DNA of 41,961 nt, taken from assembly GCA_017437145.1 (NCBI GenBank), contig JAFSBT010000006.1, positions 1-41,961 on the forward strand, given 5' to 3'. The stretch comes from Clostridia bacterium. Lineage in GTDB: Bacteria; Bacillota; Clostridia; TANB77; CAG-508. A program made the position numbers and the translations under genes. Of this stretch, positions 35,867-41,961 are shown piece after piece. Every line of letters begins with the position of its first letter. Positions within the stretch are counted from its first letter, which is position 1. Under the pieces are notes generated by a model. That model had not been told where the DNA came from. It did no database searches and worked only from the letters and a program-made list of their open reading frames with translations.

Positions 35867-35943
35867 GGCGAAGTAGCTCAGTTGGCTAGAGCAACCGGTT
35901 CATACCCGGTAGGTCATGTGTTCGAATCACATCTTCGCTACCA
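35867..35943 (+). tRNA. tRNA-Met (anticodon CAT), elongator type
   Basis: 77 bases fold as a complete cloverleaf with encoded CCA. The acceptor stem is GGCGAAG/CTTCGCT with a G-U first pair; the D arm is AGCTCAGTTGGCTAGAGC; the anticodon arm ACCGG-TTCATAC-CCGGT has the CAT anticodon; the T arm is ATGTG-TTCGAAT-CACAT. The G-U at 1-72 and the GGTTCATACCC anticodon loop context fit an elongator tRNA-Met. An Ile-CAU tRNA (lysidine type) is possible but less likely. Confidence 0.93.
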
Positions 35944-35977
35944 AAAATAAGTAAACATTAATGTTTGCTTATTTTTT
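35944..35977 (+). terminator. Terminator after tRNA-Met
   Basis: AAAATAAGTAAACAT pairs with ATGTTTGCTTATTTT, followed by Ts. Confidence 0.88.
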
Positions 35978-36060
35978 TGTTTAAGCACCAATGGGGACGT
36001 ATTTATTTGGTGTCTATTTAATAGACACCAAATAAATACGTCCCCATTGGTGCTTAAACA
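35978..36060. repeat. Perfect 41-bp-arm palindrome, GGGGACG family
   Basis: The left and right arms are exact complements around one base. The core is CACCAATGGGGACG, sharing GGGGACG with the palindromes at 1-79 and 41776-41837. It lies 6 bp past the stop codon of the minus-strand gene at 36067. Confidence 0.85.
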
Positions 36061-36066
36061 AATATT

Positions 36067-36252
36067 TCATTCATCTTCTTTTTTCTTTTCTCTAACTTCT
36101 GGTATTATTATATTTTGTTTTTTGTCTTCCTCTTTAGATTTTGGTTTTAGAACGTTTAAGTGTTCATATACAGGAGATACATCTAATTCACTTCCATCTC
36201 CATTTACAACTTCAATTTCTTGGTTGCTACTATTTTCATTTGTATTTTCCAT
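36067..36252 (-). CDS. Short acidic hypothetical protein
   Basis: 61 residues from the ATG at 36252, chosen because the AAAGAGG site is about 9 bases upstream; the ATG at 36261 is too close to it. The sequence is strongly charged (ENTNENSSNQEIEV, KSKEEDKKQNIIIPEVREKK) and looks disordered. It is divergent from scpB. No family recognised; it could be a spurious frame, although the ribosome site and length support it. Confidence 0.45.
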   Translation of the reverse strand: MENTNENSSNQEIEVVNGDGSELDVSPVYEHLNVLKPKSKEEDKKQNIIIPEVREKKKEDE

Positions 36253-36317
36253 AAAATACACCTCTTTAAAATCAATATATTACAATAATATCATAAAAAA
36301 ATCGACTTGTCAAAATA

Positions 36318-36346
36318 TTGACATATCGGGAGATAAATGTAATAAT
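36318..36346 (+). promoter_or_regulatory. Possible promoter of scpB
   Basis: TTGACA is followed 17 bp later by AATAAT, about 23 bp before the scpB ATG. Confidence 0.45.
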
Positions 36347-36369
36347 ATATATTGTGAAAAGAGGTCAAA

Positions 36370-36966
36370 ATGGAGATAGATAATATAAAATCAATAATTG
36401 AAGCAATATTATTTTCAGCAGGTAGAGTAGTAGAAACTAAAGAGTTAATGTCTATTTTAGAGTTAACAAGTGAAGATATAGATAGTATTCTACAAAATAT
36501 GAAAGCTGAATTTGAAAGTCAAAATAGAGGGATTGAAATTATAAAAGTTGATAATGGATATCAACTTTGCTCAAAGGCAGAATATCATCAATATATATAT
36601 CCACTATTTGATAATAGAGGAAAACCAACATTATCACCAGCAGCATTAGAAACACTTTCTATAATTGCATATAATCCAAGAATTTCAAGAGCAGAAATAG
36701 AAAGTATTAGAGGAGTTAATTCAGATGGTGTAATATATAAATTACTAGAATACAGTTTGATTGAAGAAGCTGGAAAATCTGATGCACCAGGAAGACCAAC
36801 AGTTTTTAGAACAACAAAAGAATTCTTAAAAATGTTTGGAATTTCATCATTAGAAAATTTACCAGAATTACCAAGATACAAATTAGACGAAAATGAACAA
36901 ATTGTATTAGAAGATATAATGCCAGAGCAGAAAGATAGTGAAGAGGGAATAGTGAATAATGAATAG
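36370..36966 (+). CDS. scpB: Segregation and condensation protein ScpB
   Basis: 198 residues with two winged-helix domains: NIKSIIEAILFSAGRVV at the start, then LSPAALETLSIIAYNPRISRAEIE and GRPTVFRTTKEFLKMFGI. ScpB binds ScpA and SMC in the condensin-like complex. The last residues (EGIVNNE and the stop) come from a GTGAATAATGAATAG repeat that continues past the gene, so the C terminus appears to be repeat-derived. The ATG follows AAAGAGG. scpA is not in the window. Confidence 0.94.
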   Translation: MEIDNIKSIIEAILFSAGRVVETKELMSILELTSEDIDSILQNMKAEFESQNRGIEIIKVDNGYQLCSKAEYHQYIYPLFDNRGKPTLSPAALETLSIIAYNPRISRAEIESIRGVNSDGVIYKLLEYSLIEEAGKSDAPGRPTVFRTTKEFLKMFGISSLENLPELPRYKLDENEQIVLEDIMPEQKDSEEGIVNNE

Positions 36967-37050
36967 TGAAGAATGAATAGTTAATAGTGAATAGTACAAA
37001 ATTTGTTTTACAAATTTTGGGACCCTGTGTCCGTCCGTGCTATATAGAAA
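36947..37050. repeat. GTGAATAGT tract plus degenerate GGGCG-type unit
   Basis: Several GTGAATAATGAATAG units overlap the end of scpB, followed by CAAAATTTGTTTTACAAATTTTG (shared with 30366) and a degenerate GGGACCCTGTGTCCGTCC unit. It fills the scpB-mnmA spacer. Confidence 0.6.
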
Positions 37051-37084
37051 TGACCCATAAAAATAAAAAATAAAAGGAAAATAT

Positions 37085-38134
37085 ATGAACAAAAAAGTTT
37101 TATTAGGTATGAGTGGAGGCACTGATAGTAGTGTAGCAGCGATTCTATTAAAAGAGCAAGGCTATGAAGTAATTGGTGCAACAATGATACTTTGGGAAAA
37201 TGAAAATAGCTGTAGTAGTTTGCAAACTGTAAAAGATGCCAAAAGTGTATGTGATACTTTAGGAATAGAACACCATGTATTTGAATTTAAAGAAGAATTC
37301 AAATGTTCAGTAATCAAAGATTTTATAGACTGCTATAATAATGCAATAACACCAAATCCATGTATAGAATGTAATAAACATTTAAAATTTAAAGCATTCT
37401 ATAAAAAAGCAATGGAATTAGGTTGTGATTATATTGCAACAGGACATTATGCTAAAACAGAATATAGCGAAGAATATAAGCAATATGTTTTAAAAGAATC
37501 AAATGCAGGTAAAAAGGACCAATCTTATGTACTATATGGTATTCCAAAAGAAATAATATCTAAAATACTGTTTCCATTAGGAATATTTGAAAATAAAGAG
37601 CAAATAAGAGAAATTGCATCAAAATATAATTTAAGTGTTGCAAACAAAAAAGACAGCCAAGAAATTTGTTTTATACCAGATAATAATTATGAAAGATTTA
37701 TTTTAGAAAATTCTGAAATTAAACCTAAAAAAGGAAGCATTGTAAATAAAAAAGGTGATGTTTTAGGAAAACATAATGGTTTAATAAATTACACTGTAGG
37801 TCAAAGAAAAGGTTTAGGAATTTCAAATGAAGTACCTTTATATGTTATAGAATTAGATAAAGAAAATAACCAAGTTATAGTTGGAGAAGAAAAAGAAATT
37901 TATAATGATGAACTTTGTGCTACAAATTTAAATTATCTTATAGACCTTCAAAACGGACAAGAAGTAGAAGCAAAAATAAGATATAATAGTAAAAAAGCTT
38001 TAGCTACTTTTTATAAAGTTGACGAAAAAAATATTAAACTAAAATTTAAAGAAACACAACGAGCGATAACTAAAGGACAATCAGTAGTTATTTATTTAAA
38101 TGACATTGTTGCAGCAGGAGGAAAAATTATTTAA
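37085..38134 (+). CDS. mnmA: tRNA-specific 2-thiouridylase MnmA
   Basis: 349 residues. The PP-loop is MSGGTDSSVAAILL (usually SGGVDSS); the catalytic cysteine region is TPNPCIECNKHLKF; ATGHYAKTEY, KDQSYVLYGI, KDSQEICFIPDNNY and YTVGQRKGLG follow; a C-terminal barrel ends the protein. It thiolates U34 of tRNAs for Lys, Glu and Gln. The start ATG follows AAAAGGAAA. It lies after repeat DNA and before a pilin-like gene. Confidence 0.95.
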   Translation: MNKKVLLGMSGGTDSSVAAILLKEQGYEVIGATMILWENENSCSSLQTVKDAKSVCDTLGIEHHVFEFKEEFKCSVIKDFIDCYNNAITPNPCIECNKHLKFKAFYKKAMELGCDYIATGHYAKTEYSEEYKQYVLKESNAGKKDQSYVLYGIPKEIISKILFPLGIFENKEQIREIASKYNLSVANKKDSQEICFIPDNNYERFILENSEIKPKKGSIVNKKGDVLGKHNGLINYTVGQRKGLGISNEVPLYVIELDKENNQVIVGEEKEIYNDELCATNLNYLIDLQNGQEVEAKIRYNSKKALATFYKVDEKNIKLKFKETQRAITKGQSVVIYLNDIVAAGGKII

Positions 38135-38152
38135 CAAAAGAGGAGGGTATAC

Positions 38153-39479
38153 ATGAAAAATCAAAGAGGAATAACATTAACATCATTAATAATATATATA
38201 GTTTTAATTTTTTTAATAATAGTTATTCTAGCAAGAGTAAGTGTATATTTTACAAGTAATATGTCTGAAATAAGCAAAGAAAGTAGCTCTATTTCAGAAA
38301 TAGATAAATTTAATATGTACTTTTTGAAAGATACAAAAAAAACAGGGAATAAAATAGAAAATGTTTTAGAAGATGGAACAAGTATAACGTTTACAAATGG
38401 AACAACATATAGTTTTTCAAAAGATGATGAATTTATTTATTATGAAAATGAATTAGATGATAAAAAAATCATTATAGCTGAAACAATAGAAGATTGTAAG
38501 TTTGTACAAAGTAAAGAAAATAGTAAAGATATAGTAAAAGTAGAAATAACAGTAAATGAAAAAGTATATAAATATGAATATGTAATGGGATATGAAAATG
38601 TATATAAAACACATGAAACTGAAAGTAGTTATATTGATGTAGAAGAATTAGAAGGATTTGCAATAACAACAAATACAGACGGAGTAGTATTCACAAAATC
38701 AGATGGAGTAACGCCAGGTGACCCATATAATTTGAAAAGTGGAGATATAGTTACATATGGAGATTATAAATATACGTATGGTAATGGCGGATGGAGTGTA
38801 GCAGTTATAGATAAAACAAAAGAGGAGTATGGTGAGATAGCGGTAGCTGTGTATGGGAAACTGATAACTAATTTAGATAGTGCATTTGCTAATTGCACTA
38901 ATTTAAAAGTAGCACCAGAACTGCCGAATAAAATCAATAGTTTAAAATATACATTTCAAAGTTGTAGTTCTCTAGAAGAAGCACCAACAATTCCTGAACG
39001 GAGTAACAAATATATATTCTATATTTAATGGTTGTACTAATTTAGTGGAAGCACCAGAAATACCAGAAGGTATAACTAATTTATCATATGCATTTAAGGG
39101 CTGTAGTTCATTGAAAGAAGCACCAGAAATACCTAATGGAGTACTCAATTTAAATCATACATTTCTAAACTGTAGTTCATTAACAATAGCTCCATTAATA
39201 CCAGATAGCGTAACGAGCATGTCAAATTCTTTTAATGGGTGTACATCATTAACAACAGTCACAGTAATACCAAGTAGTGTAACTAATATGGATAGAACAT
39301 TTCAAGGTTGCATTAAGTTACAAGGCGAAATTATAATAAATGCATCACCAACAACATATCCATACTGTTTTCAGATTGCAGGAAGAGATGGCACAGGAAT
39401 AGTTCTTAAAGGTTCATCTACAGTATTAAATGAACTTGCAGCAACAAATACAAATGGTAAAGTTACTGTAAGTAATTAA
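38153..39479 (+). CDS. Pilin-like leucine-rich-repeat surface protein, +1 shift at CGG
   Basis: Two frames join at the in-frame CGG at 38999 to give 441 residues. The leader MKNQRG and the helix ITLTSLIIYIVLIFLIIVIL match a class III prepilin signal (T5 in place of glutamate). Residues about 45-235 form a pilin-like globular part. From about 240 onward at least six repeats of about 23 residues follow the pattern tFxxCssLxeAPxIPxgvtn, a BspA-like leucine-rich repeat. The shift falls in a repeat at PEG-VTN, exactly where the next repeat has PEG-ITN. It is probably a minor pilin displaying an adhesive domain. AGGAGGGT precedes the ATG. Confidence 0.85.
38999..39001 (+). other. Recoding site 9: CGG, +1 shift in LRR pilin
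   Basis: In-frame codon 283 is CGG after GAA. Skipping C reads GGA and restores the repeat register; the zero frame ends at TAA 39026-39028. Confidence 0.8.
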
Positions 39480-39514
39480 AAATAAAAGTAAAAACAATTT
39501 TCGACAAATAATTT

Positions 39515-39558
39515 AAAAGAAATATGTTAGTATAAAAAAATAACATATTTCTTTTTTT
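39515..39558 (+). terminator. Terminator after the LRR pilin gene
   Basis: AAAAGAAATATGTTA pairs with TAACATATTTCTTTT, followed by Ts. Confidence 0.85.
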
Positions 39559-39600
39559 CTTTTAAAATTACAGTTCTTGTAATTTTAATTTCCAAAAAGA

Positions 39601-39629
39601 TTGTAAATCAAAAAGACAAATGATATAAT
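39601..39629 (+). promoter_or_regulatory. Likely promoter of the DUF4160-DUF2442 pair
   Basis: TTGTAA and TATAAT are 17 bp apart, about 18 bp upstream of the start. A small hairpin (AAAATTAC/GTAATTTT) lies at about 39564-39586. Confidence 0.5.
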
Positions 39630-39647
39630 AAAGGAGGTGAGAGATAC

Positions 39648-39914
39648 TTGCCAATAATATCGCAATTTTATGGGATACTTATTATAATGCATTATAATGA
39701 AAATGACAGACATAAGTTACCTCATTTACATGCTCAATACGTTGAATATGATTCAGTTTTTGACTTAGATGGTAATGAGTTAAGAGGAAATTTTCCAAAT
39801 AAACAAAAGAAAATGGTGGAAGCATGGATAATGATTCATCAAGATGAATTAAATACTTTGTGGAAGCTTTTAAGAGATAATAAAGAATTTTTTAGAATAG
39901 AACCATTAAAATAA
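39648..39914 (+). CDS. DUF4160 family protein
   Basis: 88 residues. MPIISQFYGILIIMHYNENDRHKLPHLHAQY and the DELNTLWKLLRDN ending match DUF4160, small proteins usually encoded next to a DUF2442 protein. It starts at TTG, with AAGGAGGTGAG upstream. The pair is often listed among toxin-antitoxin-like modules, but I know of no firm biochemical role. It is followed by the DUF2442 gene after 22 bp. Confidence 0.85.
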   Translation: MPIISQFYGILIIMHYNENDRHKLPHLHAQYVEYDSVFDLDGNELRGNFPNKQKKMVEAWIMIHQDELNTLWKLLRDNKEFFRIEPLK

Positions 39915-39936
39915 TTAAAGAGGGGGGCAAAATATT

Positions 39937-40182
39937 ATGTACATTACACCACGAATAATAGAAGTAAAAGCATTAGAAGGATATAAAATATATATAAAAT
40001 TTAAAACAGGAGAAGAAAAGATTTATGATATGACAGAACATATTGAAAAAATAAAATTTTATAGTAAACTAAAGGAACGAGAATATTTTGAAAATGTAAA
40101 ACCAAGAGGTTGTACAGTAGAATGGGCAGGAGGAGAAGATGTGGCTCCTGAAAATTTGTATTATGAAAGTGAAAATGCCTAA
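39937..40182 (+). CDS. DUF2442 family protein
   Basis: 81 residues. ITPRIIEVKALEGYKIYIKF, a TGEEKIYDM strand, then FENVKPRGCTVEWAGGEDVAPENLY, the typical DUF2442 C terminus. AGAGGGGGG precedes the ATG. It is paired with DUF4160; the fold may bind DNA or the partner protein. The function is not known to me. Confidence 0.88.
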   Translation: MYITPRIIEVKALEGYKIYIKFKTGEEKIYDMTEHIEKIKFYSKLKEREYFENVKPRGCTVEWAGGEDVAPENLYYESENA

Positions 40183-40275
40183 CAAAAATCCAACAACCAA
40201 ATTCCAAAATCAAAACTCTAAAATATGTAATAATTTTAACTCACTTAAATATTATATATTTAGGTGAGCATTTTT

Positions 40276-41187
40276 ATGGTTATTTGGTATGTACAAGAAA
40301 ATTTATATACATGTGATATTGTTAAAAGATGGATAATAAAAATAAAAAAACTTTTTAATATAATTGATATAAAAAAAGTGGATGATAAAACACTATGCTA
40401 TTTACCTTTTTTGCCAGATAAGAAAATAAAAAGAATAAATAAAATATCAAAAAAGTTGAATAAAATTTTATACAAAAATGATGTTCAAAATATAGTTTTA
40501 TCTGAAGAGTTGTATAAACAGGAAGAATTAAAAAATATATTATATTCTAACAACATAAATATTTTAAATGGTAGGAAGCTATTTAATTATTTAGCATATG
40601 ATACATTAGAGTACATATTAGAAAAGCAAGGTAAGGCTCTAAAGGAGACAGAAGTATCAATTTTAGTAAATGATAATAATGAGCTCAATTTAAAAAACAT
40701 AAGTTTAATTGCAAATGAAGCAAAACGAATAAATATAATAACAAATAATGTTAATAGATTTAAAGTTATTGAAAAAAACTTGCTTAATGAAGCCGGAATA
40801 ATGATTAGAATAACAAATAATTGCAAACAAGCATTAGCGAATTCAAGAATAATTTTAAATATGGATTTTCCAGAAGAACTTCTAAATAAATATAATATAT
40901 TTAGAAAAGCAATTATTATTAATTTGAATAATGAAATAAAACTACTTCCTAAAAAGTTCCAAGGTATAAATATAAAAGGAATAAAGTGCCATATACCAGA
41001 ACAATATAAAATGGATATGTTTGAAAACGAAGTAGTTTATGAAAGCCTAATAATAAATTTGAAAGACTTTTCTAATATAAGAAATCAAATCGTTAAAGAC
41101 AGTGTAAGTGTTGAAAGTTTAATAGGATACAATGGGAAAATTAGTAATGAAGAATTTAGTAAAATTCACTTGACAAAAAATGTATAG
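40276..41187 (+). CDS. Hypothetical protein, possible Rossmann-like domain
   Basis: 303 residues from ATG 40276, chosen because AGGTGAG lies 7 bases upstream; the longer GTG start lies within that site. The N-terminal 130 residues are lysine-rich and predicted alpha/beta; the middle (about 120-200) has a beta-alpha-beta pattern (VSILVNDNNELN, AKRINIITNNVNRF, NSRIILNMDFPEELL) that resembles an NAD(P)-binding or shikimate-dehydrogenase-like Rossmann unit without an obvious GxGxxG. I do not recognise it. It lies 53 bp upstream of greA, in the same direction. Confidence 0.7.
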   Translation: MVIWYVQENLYTCDIVKRWIIKIKKLFNIIDIKKVDDKTLCYLPFLPDKKIKRINKISKKLNKILYKNDVQNIVLSEELYKQEELKNILYSNNINILNGRKLFNYLAYDTLEYILEKQGKALKETEVSILVNDNNELNLKNISLIANEAKRINIITNNVNRFKVIEKNLLNEAGIMIRITNNCKQALANSRIILNMDFPEELLNKYNIFRKAIIINLNNEIKLLPKKFQGINIKGIKCHIPEQYKMDMFENEVVYESLIINLKDFSNIRNQIVKDSVSVESLIGYNGKISNEEFSKIHLTKNV

Positions 41188-41240
41188 TGGAGTAATATAA
41201 AGAAACTAGGTAATAAAATAATTTAAAGGAGATATGCCTT

Positions 41241-41717
41241 ATGGAAGAAAAAGAAGTATTATTAACACAAGAAGGATATGACAATTTAGAAAAAGAATTA
41301 GAATATTTAAAAACAGAAAAAAGAACAGAGATATCTGAAAGAATAAAAGTAGCTTTAGGATTCGGAGATTTATCTGAAAACTCAGAATATGATGAAGCAA
41401 AAAACGCTCAAGCTTCAAATGAAATTAAAATTGCTGAATTAGAAAACAAATTAAGATATGCAAAAATAATTGATGAATCTGAAATAGATACAAAAACAGT
41501 TCAAGTTGGAAATACAGTAAAAGTTTTAGATATGGAATTTGACGAAGAAGTAGAATATACAATAGTTGGTTCTACAGAAGTTGACCTATCACAAAACAAA
41601 ATATCTAACGAGTCTCCAATAGGAAGTGCTCTTTTAGGAGCAAAGAAAAATCAAATTGTAGAAGCACAAACACCAGGAGGAATTGCAAAATATAAAGTGT
41701 TAGCAATAAAAAAATAG
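41241..41717 (+). CDS. greA: Transcription elongation factor GreA
   Basis: 158 residues. An N-terminal antiparallel coiled coil with [35 protein letters not shown] (the acidic tip), and a C-terminal FKBP-like domain with [17 protein letters not shown] and the final YKVLAIKK. It rescues backtracked RNA polymerase. The ATG follows AAAGGAG. A strong terminator follows. Confidence 0.97.
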   Translation: MEEKEVLLTQEGYDNLEKELEYLKTEKRTEISERIKVALGFGDLSENSEYDEAKNAQASNEIKIAELENKLRYAKIIDESEIDTKTVQVGNTVKVLDMEFDEEVEYTIVGSTEVDLSQNKISNESPIGSALLGAKKNQIVEAQTPGGIAKYKVLAIKK

Positions 41718-41721
41718 GATT

Positions 41722-41758
41722 AAAAATGTCAATTGTTATAAGCGATTGACATTTTTTT
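41722..41758 (+). terminator. Terminator after greA
   Basis: AAAAATGTCAAT and ATTGACATTTTT pair around an 11-base loop, followed by Ts. Confidence 0.88.
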
Positions 41759-41775
41759 GTAGGGGGCGAACTGTG
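41759..41775. repeat. Truncated GTAGGGGCGAAC unit
   Basis: GTAGGGGGCGAACTGTG matches the start of the repeat at 32217 but stops where the GGGGACGGGG palindrome begins, so the second element seems inserted in the first. Confidence 0.6.
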
Positions 41776-41837
41776 TGTCAGTGGGGACGGGGCATTTTGA
41801 CATAAGCTTATGTCAAAATACCCCGTCCCTACTGACA
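41776..41837. repeat. GGGGACGGGG palindrome, copy 2
   Basis: 31-base arms with two mismatches and AAGCTT at the centre. The outer part matches the palindrome at 1-79 (GTCAGTGGGGACGGGGCATT). Confidence 0.85.
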
Positions 41838-41891
41838 AAAATAAAAAATTCCAAAATATTATTCAATTTTTAACAAATTTTCCATTTTATG

Positions 41892-41920
41892 TAGACAAAA
41901 CAAAAAAAAAGTGTTATAAT
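41892..41920 (+). promoter_or_regulatory. Promoter of a gene beyond the window
   Basis: TAGACA and TATAAT are 17 bp apart, near the right edge. No start codon for the downstream gene is visible in the remaining 40 bases. Confidence 0.55.
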
Positions 41921-41961
41921 AGTGTTGTTAGTTGCGAAAAATTAAATATTCTAAAGTATAA

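Noticed and set aside
9851..39001. Homopolymer-based phase variation at the frame breaks
   Set aside because: The breaks are not in homopolymer tracts or short tandem repeats; each is a single C at a non-repetitive position.
3931..41370. Other CGG triplets as shift sites
   Set aside because: All those checked in ordinary genes are out of frame (for example AGC-GGA, GCG-GTT, ATC-GGT) and the genes run through them without a break.
1..41837. Palindromic and GTAGGGGC repeats as a CRISPR array
   Set aside because: The copies are far apart, palindromic and lack regular spacers, and no cas genes are present.

Overview
The window is about 42 kb of strongly AT-rich chromosome from a low-GC, apparently spore-forming member of the Clostridia. 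The evidence is spoVAC/spoVAD/spoVAE, sepF and divIVA, the dnaG-rpoD pair, class III fructose-1,6-bisphosphatase, AGA as the dominant arginine codon, and a type IV pilus locus with pilins of the Clostridia KGITLVALI type. It looks like an uncultured gut-type clostridium. I cannot place it further without searches. I see no prophage, insertion sequence or CRISPR array; the accessory material is short interspersed palindromic repeats.

Layout. 1-2.3 kb (minus strand): a dodecin gene, then spoVAC, spoVAD and spoVAE. 2.5-12.8 kb (plus): a type IV pilus operon (PilM-PilN fusion, PilO, small membrane protein, pilin, prepilin peptidase, pilin-like WIPR protein, PilB, PilT, PilC) ending with a ROK glucokinase. 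13.1-13.5 kb (minus): an isolated gene with foreign codon usage. 13.9-19.2 kb: mutL, miaA, a HlyD-like protein, sepF, divIVA. 19.3-24.1 kb: glycosyltransferase, pth, RNase G, rimO, a lipoprotein. 24.2-28.2 kb: fbp and an ABC exporter pair. 28.2-30.8 kb (minus): feoA and feoB. 31-36 kb: dut, carD, dnaG, rpoD, a small gene and tRNA-Met. 36-42 kb: scpB, mnmA, a pilin-like leucine-rich-repeat protein, a DUF4160/DUF2442 pair, an unknown protein, greA.

Main observation. Six genes (the dodecin, pilT, pilC, miaA, feoB and the leucine-rich-repeat pilin) are broken in the raw reading frame at nine places. All nine breaks are the same: an in-frame CGG codon at which skipping the single C (+1) restores the family's frame and reads a glycine codon GGN, usually a conserved glycine, including the P-loop glycine of both PilT and MiaA. 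Elsewhere CGG occurs dozens of times out of frame, but I found no other in-frame CGG in ordinary genes. The only exception is the foreign-looking minus-strand gene near 13.3 kb. The sites lie on both strands and the preceding codons differ. This fits an organism in which CGG is not decoded as arginine and is instead passed by a +1 shift (read as C-GGN, glycine). A systematic sequencing or assembly error is the alternative, and it cannot be excluded from sequence alone. Reading the sites this way also reveals the 70-residue dodecin gene, which no simple ORF scan would find.

How the genes work together. The pilus operon supplies the assembly motor (PilB), retraction motor (PilT), platform (PilC), alignment proteins (PilM/N/O) and subunits; the separate leucine-rich-repeat pilin near 38 kb could be a minor adhesive subunit. 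The spoVA genes move dipicolinic acid during sporulation and germination. The rest is mostly housekeeping: replication and repair, tRNA modification and turnover, division, transcription, iron uptake.
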